64,000 bases of DNA, from positions 62,001 to 126,000 of the forward strand of contig NZ_CYRX01000031.1 of the NCBI RefSeq assembly GCF_001458315.1, written 5' to 3'. Position 1 is the stretch's first letter. Each line of letters opens with the position of its first letter. Source of the DNA: Thalassobacter stenotrophicus. Lineage in GTDB: Bacteria; Pseudomonadota; Alphaproteobacteria; Rhodobacterales; Rhodobacteraceae. The position numbers and the translations under genes were made by a program. A model generated the notes under the pieces. That model searched no databases. It was not told the DNA's origin and was given only the letters and a program-made list of their open reading frames with translations. This document shows positions 32,778 to 41,576 of this stretch, piece after piece.

Positions 32778-34304
32778 ATGGATATCTTTGCGGACCTGAT
32801 GATGGGGCTGTCGGTTGCCATCTCTCCGATCAACATTCTCTACCTTTTGATCGGTGCTATTGTGGGCATGATCGTGGGGGTTATTCCCGGGTTCGGCCCT
32901 TCGGCAGGGCTTGCGATCTTGTTGCCGGTAACGTTCGGGATGGACCCGATTGGCGCGATCATGATGCTGGCCGCGATCTATTACGGGGCGATGTACGGCG
33001 GTACGATCACCTCGATCCTTTTGAACACTCCGGGCGAAAGCGCCACGGTCGCCTCGACCTTCGACGGATTTCCATTGGCCAAAAACGGCCGCGCGGGCCC
33101 TGCCCTTGTGATGCAAGCTGCCGCGTCATTCGTTGGCGGCACTGTCGGTGTGATCTTGATCACGATCCTCGCGCCGCTGTTTAGCCAAGTCTCGCGCAGC
33201 TTTGGGCCACCGGAATACTTTCTCTTGGCGGTGATGGGGATGCTCACCCTGTTGGTCATGATCGGCTCCAACTGGAAGCTCGGCGTGATCTCAGCACTGA
33301 TCGGCTTTGCTCTTGGCACCGTCGGCGTCGATTTGGAAACAGGCCAAGGTCGCTATACCTTTGGCTCCGCTGAATTGATTGGGGGCATCTATTTCATCCC
33401 AATTGCAATTGGGCTCTTCGGCTTGGGTGAGCTGTTCTACGCCTTTTACAATGGCCTGCACAAAACCGGCACCGGCGGGATCGTACAATACGACAATGAG
33501 GAACGGTTTTGGCCCACGGCTCAGGACTGGCTTTCGACACGGATGACAATGGTGCGTGGCTCGGTTCTAGGGTTTGTGGTGGGCGTGATCCCCGGTGCCG
33601 GCGCGACCATTGCCTCGCTCATGGCGTATTCAACGGAACGCTCCCTGTCCAAAAACTCCGAGAATTTTGGCAAGGGTGAGATGGCAGGCCTTGTTGCGCC
33701 TGAAACCGCCAACAACGCCGCCTCGTCTGGGGCGATGATCCCGCTGCTGACGCTGGGCATTCCCGGTTCAGCATCCACAGCGGTTCTTTTGGCCGCGTTC
33801 ATCATGTGGGGCCTGCGCCCCGGTCCGTTGTTCATGGAGCAGAACCCCGAATTTGCTTGGGGGCTGATTGCCTCCATGTACCTTGGGAACATGGCGCTTT
33901 TGGCAATCTCGATCTTTGCGATCCCGCTGTTCGTACAAATCATCAAGGTTCCCTACCGGATGCTGGCCCCTTGCATCGTCGTGGTTTGCGCGCTTGGCAC
34001 TTTTAGCGTCCATGCCAGTTTTGTTGAGACGTATTTAATGTTCGCCGCTGGCATCGTCGGGTTCTTTATGCGGCTTTATGGTTTTTCGCCTGCCGCGTTA
34101 GTGTTGGCCCTCGTGCTGGGGCCACTGGCAGAGGAAGCCTTGCGCCAAACCATGACCATTTCCCGAGGCTCGTTTTCCATCTTTGTGGAACGCACGCCGT
34201 CACTATGGATTATCGGAGTGACGCTCACATTGATCGTGCTGCTGCCGATGCTGAACCGTTTCGGCAAGCCCAAGGTCGACCAACCGGCGAAGGCGGATGG
34301 ATAG
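32778..34304 (+). CDS. tctA: Tripartite tricarboxylate transporter large permease
   Basis: 508 residues and about twelve membrane segments. Family signatures include IVGMIVGVIPGFGPSAGLAIL near the N-terminus, MYGGTITSILLNTPGESATVA, and the repeated half FVVGVIPGAGATIASLMAYSTE with LVAPETANNAASSGAMIPLL. TctA forms the ion-coupled transport channel. GGAG precedes the ATG, and the end overlaps the Ldh-type gene by 8 nt, which suggests coupling of uptake and oxidation. Confidence 0.92.
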   Translation: MDIFADLMMGLSVAISPINILYLLIGAIVGMIVGVIPGFGPSAGLAILLPVTFGMDPIGAIMMLAAIYYGAMYGGTITSILLNTPGESATVASTFDGFPLAKNGRAGPALVMQAAASFVGGTVGVILITILAPLFSQVSRSFGPPEYFLLAVMGMLTLLVMIGSNWKLGVISALIGFALGTVGVDLETGQGRYTFGSAELIGGIYFIPIAIGLFGLGELFYAFYNGLHKTGTGGIVQYDNEERFWPTAQDWLSTRMTMVRGSVLGFVVGVIPGAGATIASLMAYSTERSLSKNSENFGKGEMAGLVAPETANNAASSGAMIPLLTLGIPGSASTAVLLAAFIMWGLRPGPLFMEQNPEFAWGLIASMYLGNMALLAISIFAIPLFVQIIKVPYRMLAPCIVVVCALGTFSVHASFVETYLMFAAGIVGFFMRLYGFSPAALVLALVLGPLAEEALRQTMTISRGSFSIFVERTPSLWIIGVTLTLIVLLPMLNRFGKPKVDQPAKADG

Positions 34305-35337
34305 CACCATGCCACGGCTCCCCGAGGAGTACACACGCGCGTTAGTCTCGAGGGCCTTTAGGGCGTCCAAGATGCAGGCCAACATGGCCGATGACGCCGC
34401 TGAGATGCTTGTCCTTGCCGAAATGATGGGCATCCGCACTCACGGTCTGGCCCGCGTACCAGCCTATGTGGCGCGCTTGCGCGATGGTGGGGCGAACCCT
34501 GATGCCGTGCCGATCATCCGCGCCCCAGCCCCCGCCTTGCGCCATGTGGATGGTCAAAACGGCTTGGGGGCCGCCGTCGCAATCCGGGCCACCCGCGCCG
34601 CGATTGAGGCCGCCCGCGATGTGGGAATGGGCGCCGCGTTTTGCCGGGCCTCAACCCATTTAGGGGCCTTGGCACCGCAACTACTTTGCGCGGCAGACGC
34701 GGGTTTTGCCGCAATATTCACAACCAATACATCCCCCATGATCGCCCCCCAGGGCGGCAATCGCGCGGTCATCGGCAACACGCCCCTTGGCATTGCCCTG
34801 CCCGATCCAAGCGGCCAGCATGTCATCCTTGATATCGCGATGTCTGTCGCAGCACGGTCCAAAGTCCGACAAGCGGCTGCCAAAGGCGCACCGATCCCAG
34901 ACACCTGGGCCACTGATGCGGACGGCATCCCGACAACCGATGCAGCAGCCGCAATGAAGGGTTTGATGCAGGCGATTGGCGGCGGCAAAGGCGCCAACCT
35001 CGCGCTGTGTCTTGATTTGCTTGCGGGCGGCTTGTCCGGCGCCGCGATGCTATCAGAAGTGCCAAACGCCAACCTCGATACCAGTGCGACGGCAAATGTT
35101 GGCCACATGTTTATCGTGATCGATGCCGCAAAGCTTATAAGCCGTGACACCCTTGGCACCCGGATCAACGATGCACGTAAATTGGTGCGCAATAGCGCGG
35201 TCCCCGGCACCGAAACGAACCCGCCGCGCCTGCCCGGTGCGCGGGCCCTTGCCTCACTCGCGTCTGCGCGCAAGGAAGGGATCGAAATCGCACCAGACCT
35301 GCTGGACAGTCTGACGGCTCTTGCAGAAGACGCCTAG
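34297..35337 (+). CDS. Ldh-family (malate/L-lactate-type) NAD(P)-dependent dehydrogenase
   Basis: 346 residues of the type-2 malate/lactate dehydrogenase family, which oxidises or reduces 2-hydroxy/2-keto acids. It shows MGIRTHGLARVPAYV with the catalytic His, CRASTHLGALAPQ, MIAPQGGNRAVIGNTPLGIALP and GGGKGANLALCLDLLAGGLSG. The ATG at 34297 overlaps tctA by 8 nt; an ATG at 34309 is an alternative. It probably acts on the acid brought in by TctCBA. Its stop overlaps the convergent PLP enzyme gene by 4 nt. Confidence 0.85.
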   Translation: MDSTMPRLPEEYTRALVSRAFRASKMQANMADDAAEMLVLAEMMGIRTHGLARVPAYVARLRDGGANPDAVPIIRAPAPALRHVDGQNGLGAAVAIRATRAAIEAARDVGMGAAFCRASTHLGALAPQLLCAADAGFAAIFTTNTSPMIAPQGGNRAVIGNTPLGIALPDPSGQHVILDIAMSVAARSKVRQAAAKGAPIPDTWATDADGIPTTDAAAAMKGLMQAIGGGKGANLALCLDLLAGGLSGAAMLSEVPNANLDTSATANVGHMFIVIDAAKLISRDTLGTRINDARKLVRNSAVPGTETNPPRLPGARALASLASARKEGIEIAPDLLDSLTALAEDA

Positions 35338-36608
35338 GACGCGGCTTCCGTAATCTCCCGCATCGCTTGCAGGAACTGAGCGACCTCAGCATCACTGTTA
35401 TAGTGGCACATGGATACACGCACCGCAGCCTCCATCCCTAGGGGATCAAGGATGTTGCCCGAATAGTGATCTGCCTTGCGGGTGTGGGTGCGGATACCGC
35501 GCTCGCGCAGCTGCGTGACCACATCAGGGGCGGCAATCCCATCCACAGTGATGGACACAAGGCCCTCACGCTGCGGATTGTCGACGCCGCCGATGATCGT
35601 GACGCTTGGCATATCCGCCAGCCCAGTTTGGTTCCCAACACCGTGGATCATTCCGTCGGTCAGGCCTTTTTCGTACGCATGAATGGCCGCACCTGCCGCT
35701 ACGATCCGCGCGCGTTTATCGGTGGCGTCAGACACCTCTCCGCCCAACCAATCGAAATAGTCCACCACGTCCGAGAACGTCACATAGGCGCCCGTGTCGC
35801 GGGTCCCGAATTCCCACGGATCACCGGGGGCATCGATCAGATGCTCGTGCTTGAGCGCGTTCAAACGATCCGACACCCACGCAACACCGTAACCATGGCG
35901 CGAGAATACCTTGTACGGCGAGACCACATAGCCATCAATGTCGTAGCTTGCGATATCAAGCCGCCCGTGGGCCGCGTGCTGAATGCCATCGACGATGATG
36001 ATGCACTCGGGCGCAACCTTGCGGATTGCAGCGGCGATGGCGGCCACATCAACACCCATGCCCGTGACGGGAGATGTGTGCAGGATGGTGGCCACACGCG
36101 TGTCCGGCGTGACCTCAGCTGCGTATTCGGCCGCCGTGACAGAGCCGGTCGCGTCGTTATGTGCCACCAAAACGTGGTCTTTGCCGACAACCTCACACCA
36201 GTGGCGCGCGGCACTGCGGGTGGCTGGGTGTTCAAGCGTCGTGCCCAAAACACGGCCCGCCCCTGTGGCAACACAAGCCGTCCGGACCAGACGGAACAAC
36301 AATTCCGTACCGCTTTCGCCCACGAAAAATTGCCCCTCGGGCGCGTTAAAAAAGACGGCCATGTCGGCCTTGGCTTTGTTGATCAAAGCCACAAGCGCAT
36401 GAGCTGCGGGATTGTCGCGGCCCTGATTGTCAGGGATGGCCGCAAATTTAGCCGATGTTTCCACAACCGAATTCAGCGTCAGCGCGCCCCCGGCGTTTTC
36501 AAAGAACACCCGTTCGCCCTCAAACGGGCAGCTATCGACATGGGCAAAGCGGCCCCTGATTTCAGACAAAAGTTGAGGGTTAATCTCGGACGTAAGCTGT
36601 TCAGTCAT
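35334..36608 (-). CDS. PLP-dependent aminotransferase class V / cysteine desulfurase-like protein
   Basis: About 424 residues. It shows FFENAGGALTLNSVV near the start, the PLP-phosphate region GESGTELLFRLVR, IIVDGIQHAAHGRLDI with the PLP Asp and His, and VVSPYKVFSRHGYGVAWV with the Schiff-base Lys. It resembles the SufS-like TIGR01976 subfamily, whose real substrate is unknown. The ATG at 36608 overlaps the thioesterase stop by 4 nt (ATGA); the long upstream frame is an artefact. It is the last gene of the CoA-transferase operon, so it may act on an amino or beta-elimination substrate there. Confidence 0.8.
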   Translation of the reverse strand: MTEQLTSEINPQLLSEIRGRFAHVDSCPFEGERVFFENAGGALTLNSVVETSAKFAAIPDNQGRDNPAAHALVALINKAKADMAVFFNAPEGQFFVGESGTELLFRLVRTACVATGAGRVLGTTLEHPATRSAARHWCEVVGKDHVLVAHNDATGSVTAAEYAAEVTPDTRVATILHTSPVTGMGVDVAAIAAAIRKVAPECIIIVDGIQHAAHGRLDIASYDIDGYVVSPYKVFSRHGYGVAWVSDRLNALKHEHLIDAPGDPWEFGTRDTGAYVTFSDVVDYFDWLGGEVSDATDKRARIVAAGAAIHAYEKGLTDGMIHGVGNQTGLADMPSVTIIGGVDNPQREGLVSITVDGIAAPDVVTQLRERGIRTHTRKADHYSGNILDPLGMEAAVRVSMCHYNSDAEVAQFLQAMREITEAAS

Positions 36609-37072
36609 CCCGGCATTTTCCATGTTGCTGTGGCCAAGGCCGCAAGTTTCCCATCCGGCCCCATAAGACGGCTTTCCATAAAGGACAAGGACCGCCCCTT
36701 CTTTGTAAACCGTCCCTCGCAAGTGACCAGCCCCTCCATCACGGGGCGCATGAATTGGACCTTTAATTCGATCGTCGCACCAGCACCTGCGATTTTATTC
36801 ACCAAGTGCCCCATCGAGATATCCATCGCCGACGCCATAACCCCGCCATGCAACGACCCTTGCGGATTGCGCAGCATATCTGTGACCTCAAACGTTAGGC
36901 GACAGACCTCTTTGTCCGCATCCGGGGCCTCGGCGGGGAGATATTCGAAGTTTAGGCCAAGGAACCGAGCAAAGAAAAAGGTCTCGAACGCCTGTTCATG
37001 GCTTTCGATGACCTCTTCCATGTGCTCTCGAACGACTGCCTCATCTACACGGGCAGGACGATCATCCGCCAT
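36605..37072 (-). CDS. PaaI-like hotdog-fold thioesterase
   Basis: 155 residues with the hotdog fold: LRNPQGSLHGGVMASAMDISMGHLV holds the HGG motif and the conserved Asp, followed by strands TIELKVQFMRPVMEGLVTCEG and GRSLSFMESRLMGPDGKLAALATATW. Such enzymes hydrolyse acyl-CoA thioesters and can rescue stalled CoA pools. The start overlaps the enoyl-CoA hydratase stop by one base. Its place in the operon points to an acyl-CoA intermediate. Confidence 0.85.
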   Translation of the reverse strand: MADDRPARVDEAVVREHMEEVIESHEQAFETFFFARFLGLNFEYLPAEAPDADKEVCRLTFEVTDMLRNPQGSLHGGVMASAMDISMGHLVNKIAGAGATIELKVQFMRPVMEGLVTCEGRFTKKGRSLSFMESRLMGPDGKLAALATATWKMPG

Positions 37073-37857
37073 CAGGCCCCCACGAACTGGGGCTTGCGCT
37101 TTTCGAGGAAGGCGCGACGCCCCTCTACGTAGTCTTGGCTGTCAAAACAGGCTTTGACCCGGCGGGCGCATTCCTCTTCGTCGCGCTTGCTTTCGTCCTT
37201 CAGCGTCTCACCAACGATGAATTTGACCGAGGCCACGGTCATCGGCGCGTTGGCCGCGATCATCTTGGCGGTATCTTCAGCCACCTGGGCGACGTCTTCG
37301 TCCTCGACCACACGGTTCACCAAGCCCATGACCCGCGACTCTTCGGCATCAAATCGGCGCGCGGTGAAGAAGATTTCCTTGGCAAAGGACGGACCGACCA
37401 CGTTCACGAGACGGTTGATGCCCGGGAACCCATATCCAAGGCCCAGCTTTGCGGCAGGCACCGCAAACTGCGAGCCCTTGCCACAAATCCGCATATCGCA
37501 GCTCAGCGACAGCGCGACACCGCCACCGATGCAAAAGCCGTTGATCTGGGCGATGGTGGGCTTGGGGAACGCTTCGAGCTTGTCATAGACCCGCTTGGTC
37601 GTGGCGTTGTAACGCGCAACGCCCTCCTCGCTGGCGCGCTCGCTTTCGAACTTTGAGATATCGGCCCCCGAAACAAACGCCTTACCACCCGCACCCGACA
37701 GGATCAGAATGCGAACCTCGGGGTCGACCTCAAACGCATCAAGCGCCGCCTCGACCGCCTCCCACATCTCAAGCGAAACGGCGTTCCGCTTTTCGGGTTG
37801 GTTAAAAATAATGCGGGCAATATCGCCCGATTTTTCGGTGATGATTTTATCGGTCAT
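37072..37857 (-). CDS. Crotonase-superfamily protein lacking both hydratase glutamates
   Basis: 261 residues with the crotonase fold: GKAFVSGADISKFESE and INGFCIGGGVALSLSCDM form the oxyanion hole. Where hydratases carry their two catalytic Glu, this protein has Ala: GGGVAL instead of GGCEL, and VPAAKLGLG instead of QPEILLG. A Tyr stands at the LGLGYGFPG position and the ending AFLEKRKPQFVG is family-typical. An isomerase, or a decarboxylase related to methylmalonyl-CoA decarboxylase, fits better than a plain hydratase. This is inference. Confidence 0.8.
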   Translation of the reverse strand: MTDKIITEKSGDIARIIFNQPEKRNAVSLEMWEAVEAALDAFEVDPEVRILILSGAGGKAFVSGADISKFESERASEEGVARYNATTKRVYDKLEAFPKPTIAQINGFCIGGGVALSLSCDMRICGKGSQFAVPAAKLGLGYGFPGINRLVNVVGPSFAKEIFFTARRFDAEESRVMGLVNRVVEDEDVAQVAEDTAKMIAANAPMTVASVKFIVGETLKDESKRDEEECARRVKACFDSQDYVEGRRAFLEKRKPQFVGA

Positions 37858-37878
37858 AGTCTCGTCCGTTGGTAGGGT

Positions 37879-39117
37879 TCAGATCGCGCCAAGCGCTTTC
37901 ATGGATGTGATGTCTGCATCAGAATATCCGATTTCTTTGAGGATATCGGTCGAATGCTGCCCCGCAAGCGGCGGGGGCGATGCAATGTGGCTTGGGGTGC
38001 GGCTCATCAAGATGGGCTGGCCCACAAGATGCGTCTCGCCGCGCTCTTGGCTGGTGACGGGCTGCGCAAGACCAAGGTGATGCACTTGAGGGTTATCAAA
38101 GACTTGTCCAATGTCGTTAATCTCCCCCACAGGGACCCCGGCGTCATTCAGAACCTCGATCCATTCTGCGGTCGTGCGGGTCACGGTGATGTCCTCAATC
38201 TGCCCCCCCAAAACATCCCGATTGTCAGAGCGTGCGGCCGGCGTGGCGAACCGCGCATCCTCAAGCCAATCTTCCCGCTCAACGGCTATGGCGAACCGCT
38301 TCCAAATCTCCTGCCCTGCTACCGCGAGGTTCATATGGCCGTCTTTGGTTTTGAACACGCCGGTGGGGATCGACGTCGGATGATTGTTGCCCGCCTGTTT
38401 CGGCACAACACCATCCATCAAGAACCGCGCGGCTTGGAAATCGAGCATGAACACCTGCGCCTGAAGCAGCGAGGTTTGCACCCATTGGCCCTTACCTGAT
38501 GTCGCACGCTCCATCAGGGCGATCAAAACACCCTGTGCGGCAAAAAGACCCGCACACAGATCCGCGATGGGAATGCCCACGCGCATGGGCCCCTCACCCG
38601 GCTGGCCCGTGATGGACATAAGCCCACCCATGCCTTGCGCAATCTGATCAAAACCTGGCCGTCCGGCTAATGGACCATCCTGCCCAAAGCCCGAAATTGA
38701 AGCATAGACCAACCCGGGATTGTCCGCAGACAAGGTCTCATAATCAATGCCGAGGCGCTTTTTGACGCCGGGACGGAAGTTTTCGACGATCACATCCGCT
38801 GTTTTTGCCAGCTTGCGAAACGCCTCAACCCCTTCTTTTGATTTGAGGTTTATCGTCAGCGACCGCTTGTTGCGATGCAGGTTCTGAAAATCCGGCCCAG
38901 AGCGTGGCCCGCCAAGCTGCGCGTTATCAACGGGCGTTTCAATCTTGATGACATCTGCCCCCCAATCCGCGAACTGCCGCACGCATGTCGGCCCAGACCG
39001 AACGCGGGTCAAATCCAAAACGCGGATGCCGCGCAACGCCATGCTTGCAGCTGGGCTTGCGCCGTTTGACGTTGGCTGAGCCGCATCGTGGTCCGCGTGA
39101 TCTGCGGGTTGCGCCAT
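37879..39117 (-). CDS. CaiB/BaiF family (class III) CoA-transferase
   Basis: 412 residues. The N-terminus (ALRGIRVLDLTRVRSGPTCVRQFADWGADVIKIE; partly shown) and NLHRNKRSLTINLKSKEG are CoA-binding parts. ASISGFGQDGPLAGRPGFDQIAQGMGG carries the catalytic Asp in the GFDQ position. The C-terminus has GVPVGEINDIGQVFDNPQV. It moves CoA between carboxylic acids, activating the imported acid. GGGAGAACC precedes the ATG. It is the first gene of a four-gene operon and is divergent from the second GntR regulator. Confidence 0.9.
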   Translation of the reverse strand: MAQPADHADHDAAQPTSNGASPAASMALRGIRVLDLTRVRSGPTCVRQFADWGADVIKIETPVDNAQLGGPRSGPDFQNLHRNKRSLTINLKSKEGVEAFRKLAKTADVIVENFRPGVKKRLGIDYETLSADNPGLVYASISGFGQDGPLAGRPGFDQIAQGMGGLMSITGQPGEGPMRVGIPIADLCAGLFAAQGVLIALMERATSGKGQWVQTSLLQAQVFMLDFQAARFLMDGVVPKQAGNNHPTSIPTGVFKTKDGHMNLAVAGQEIWKRFAIAVEREDWLEDARFATPAARSDNRDVLGGQIEDITVTRTTAEWIEVLNDAGVPVGEINDIGQVFDNPQVHHLGLAQPVTSQERGETHLVGQPILMSRTPSHIASPPPLAGQHSTDILKEIGYSDADITSMKALGAI

Positions 39118-39185
39118 CTTGGTTCTCCCGTGGTCAAATTATAAGATAAGGTGTATGGCAGCGATCAGCGATTAGCAATATAAAT

Positions 39186-39200
39186 GTTAATTGTTGACAA
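39186..39200. promoter_or_regulatory. Candidate operator upstream of the second gntR
   Basis: GTTAATTGTTGACAA lies in the 110-bp gap between the divergent CoA-transferase and GntR genes. It contains TTGT-TG-ACAA and shares TGTTGACAA with the gap before the first GntR gene. A -35 element reading is also possible. Confidence 0.35.
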
Positions 39201-39227
39201 ATTTTCAGAGGTGGGAGAAACGAACCT

Positions 39228-39929
39228 ATGGCTCTTTCGACAAACACAATCGGACAAGGACGCGCGACGCTGGCTGGCGAGGTCCGTGGCGAGATTGAGC
39301 GATTAATCGTTGAGGGCGAGCTTGCGGCCGGCGTAAAGCTGAACGAGCTTTCACTCTCTAACGCGATGGGTGTCAGCCGTGGCACCGTGCGGGAGGCGAT
39401 CCGGTCCCTAGCTGACTCTGGGCTGATCGATCTGATCGCGAACCGCGGCGCGTTCGTGCATGAAACTACCTTGGACGAGATCCGCAATCTCTACGATCTG
39501 CGTGGTGCGATCTTTGCAATGGCGTGTTCCGCCTGTGCCCGCCGTATGGCCGACGGTGACACCCCTCACCTCGCGCGGAAGCTAGAGACAAACCTTGAGC
39601 GGATGCAAAAGGCCAACGATAGCAACGACCCCAAGGCCTACTATCCGTTGAATATCGAATTTCACGATCTGATCCTTGAGAACGCAGGCAACCCTCGCGC
39701 CAAGGCGATGTACGACAACATGATCAAGGAAATGCACCTGTTCCGACGTCGCGGCCTATCGAACGCGACCAACATCGCCCGCTCCCTCGAAGAGCACCGC
39801 GCGATCAGCGATGCCATCATCGCAGGCGACACAGATGCGGCACGCCGCGCGGGTGAGCAGCACACAACCTCCGGCTTTACCAGGTACCTGAGCCAAGCAG
39901 ACAAAGCGGACACAGCCGCCGCCGACTAG
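39228..39929 (+). CDS. GntR-family regulator with FCD domain (second copy)
   Basis: 233 residues, clearly related to the first GntR protein. The winged helix contains LAAGVKLNELSLSNAMGVSRGTVREAIRSLADSGLIDLI. The FCD domain contains EIRNLYDLRGAIFAMACSAC, IEFHDLILENAGNPRAKAMYDNM, and EHRAISDAIIAGDTDAARRAGEQH with the His ligands. It probably controls the divergent CoA-transferase operon and matB directly downstream (30 bp). Confidence 0.88.
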   Translation: MALSTNTIGQGRATLAGEVRGEIERLIVEGELAAGVKLNELSLSNAMGVSRGTVREAIRSLADSGLIDLIANRGAFVHETTLDEIRNLYDLRGAIFAMACSACARRMADGDTPHLARKLETNLERMQKANDSNDPKAYYPLNIEFHDLILENAGNPRAKAMYDNMIKEMHLFRRRGLSNATNIARSLEEHRAISDAIIAGDTDAARRAGEQHTTSGFTRYLSQADKADTAAAD

Positions 39930-39959
39930 ACCATTGCGCCAAGCAAGAAAGACGACCCA

Positions 39960-41483
39960 ATGACCAATCCCCTGTACGACGCGCTTTTCGCACCGCATGA
40001 GGGCAAAACGACCCCTTTCCTAAAGCTTAGCGATGGGACAACCGTCAGCCACGGCGCGTTTTTGCAAGAGGTCGATCGCACCGCAAACGCCTTGGTGTCA
40101 TTGGGTGTCGCGCCGGGGGACCGGGTCGCGGTGCATGTGATCAAGTCGCGCCAAGCGTTGGCCCTATATGCGGCCTGCGTGAAATCAGGCGCAGTGTTTT
40201 TGCCGCTCAACACCGCCTACACGCCCCGCGAATTGGAGTATTTTGTCGGTGATAGTGGTGCGGCCCTATTTGTCTGCGACCCATCCGAAGAGGCCGAGTT
40301 GCGCGATATCGCAGCCCAGACCGGCGCCCAGCTGAAAACCTTGGGCGCGAATGGCGAAGGCAGCCTAACGGACTTGGTCGCAGCACAACCGGCGGCCTTC
40401 ACTCCGGTCGCCCGGGACAAAGATGATCTGGCCGCCCTACTTTATACTTCGGGCACCACGGGTCGCTCAAAGGGCGCGATGCTGACGCACGAGAACCTGC
40501 TGTCAAACGCCAAATCCTTGGTCGAGGCATGGCGGTTTACCCGCGATGATGTGCTGCTGCATGCGCTGCCAATTTTCCACAGCCATGGGCTGTTTGTGGC
40601 CACGAATGTCATGCTGTTGGCCGGAGGGTCGATGATCTTCTTGCCCAAGTTTGACGTTGAAACCGTGCTGAGCCGCCTGCCCGAGGCCACGACGATGATG
40701 GGCGTGCCCACCTTCTACACCCGCCTTCTGGATGAGGCCCGTTTTTCCAAAGATTTGGTCGCGCACATGCGTCTCTTCATCTCTGGCTCTGCGCCCTTGC
40801 TGGCCGATACACATACGCAGTTTGAGGACCGCACCGGCCACCGCATTCTGGAACGCTACGGCATGACAGAAACCTCGATGAACACCTCTAACCCTTATGA
40901 AGGGGCGCGGCGCGCGGGCACGGTCGGGTTTCCCCTGCCGGGGGTTGAGGCAAAGGTCTGCGACCCAGAGACCGGAGCAGAGCTGCCCACCGGAGAGATA
41001 GGTGTTTTGTGGGTGCGCGGGCCCAACGTGTTCAAGGGCTATTGGCAAATGCCGGAAAAGACACGCGAAGAGCTGCGTGACGATGGGTTCTTTATCACCG
41101 GTGATCTGTCGCTGATCGACGCAAAGGGTTATGTCCACATCGTGGGGCGCGGCAAGGATTTGATCATTTCTGGTGGCTACAACATCTATCCCAAGGAAAT
41201 CGAGCTATTCCTTGATGCCCTGCCCAACGTCAAAGAAAGCGCTGTGATTGGCGCGCCGCATCCCGATTTTGGAGAGAGCGTGATTGCCGTGTTGGTGCCC
41301 GAGGATGGCGCTACGATCGACGCCTCAGCCATCCAAGAGATCGCACGCCGCGACCTTGCTGGTTTCAAACGTCCTCGGCACATTGAAGTCGTGGCCGAGC
41401 TTCCGCGCAACACGATGGGCAAGGTTCAAAAGAACCAGCTGCGCGAGAAATTTGCAGCCGCGTTTCAACCTGTCGCGAGTTAA
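39960..41483 (+). CDS. matB: Malonyl-CoA synthetase (MatB-like acyl-CoA synthetase)
   Basis: 507 residues of the ANL adenylating family. It shows the P-loop ALLYTSGTTGRSKGAMLTH, the A5 motif ERYGMTETSMNTSNPYEGARR (part), FFITGDLSLIDAKGYVHIVGRGKDLII and the A10 Lys in LPRNTMGKVQKNQL. The TETSMNTSNP and AGTVGFPLPG segments are typical of MatB, which makes malonyl- or methylmalonyl-CoA from the free diacid, ATP and CoA. The gene follows gntR by 30 bp. Exact diacid preference is uncertain. Confidence 0.85.
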   Translation: MTNPLYDALFAPHEGKTTPFLKLSDGTTVSHGAFLQEVDRTANALVSLGVAPGDRVAVHVIKSRQALALYAACVKSGAVFLPLNTAYTPRELEYFVGDSGAALFVCDPSEEAELRDIAAQTGAQLKTLGANGEGSLTDLVAAQPAAFTPVARDKDDLAALLYTSGTTGRSKGAMLTHENLLSNAKSLVEAWRFTRDDVLLHALPIFHSHGLFVATNVMLLAGGSMIFLPKFDVETVLSRLPEATTMMGVPTFYTRLLDEARFSKDLVAHMRLFISGSAPLLADTHTQFEDRTGHRILERYGMTETSMNTSNPYEGARRAGTVGFPLPGVEAKVCDPETGAELPTGEIGVLWVRGPNVFKGYWQMPEKTREELRDDGFFITGDLSLIDAKGYVHIVGRGKDLIISGGYNIYPKEIELFLDALPNVKESAVIGAPHPDFGESVIAVLVPEDGATIDASAIQEIARRDLAGFKRPRHIEVVAELPRNTMGKVQKNQLREKFAAAFQPVAS

Positions 41484-41576
41484 GCCAACCGCCTTCACGC
41501 GCCCGTTACACAGGGCGCGAACCTTGAACCCGGCCCGTTTCGCCCCATCGTTAAAGCATCCTATCAGGAGGCTACG

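Noticed and set aside
35466-37157. 563-codon plus-strand frame
   Set aside because: It spans three minus-strand genes with strong family motifs and good ribosome sites; the plus translation is Arg/His-rich and structureless.
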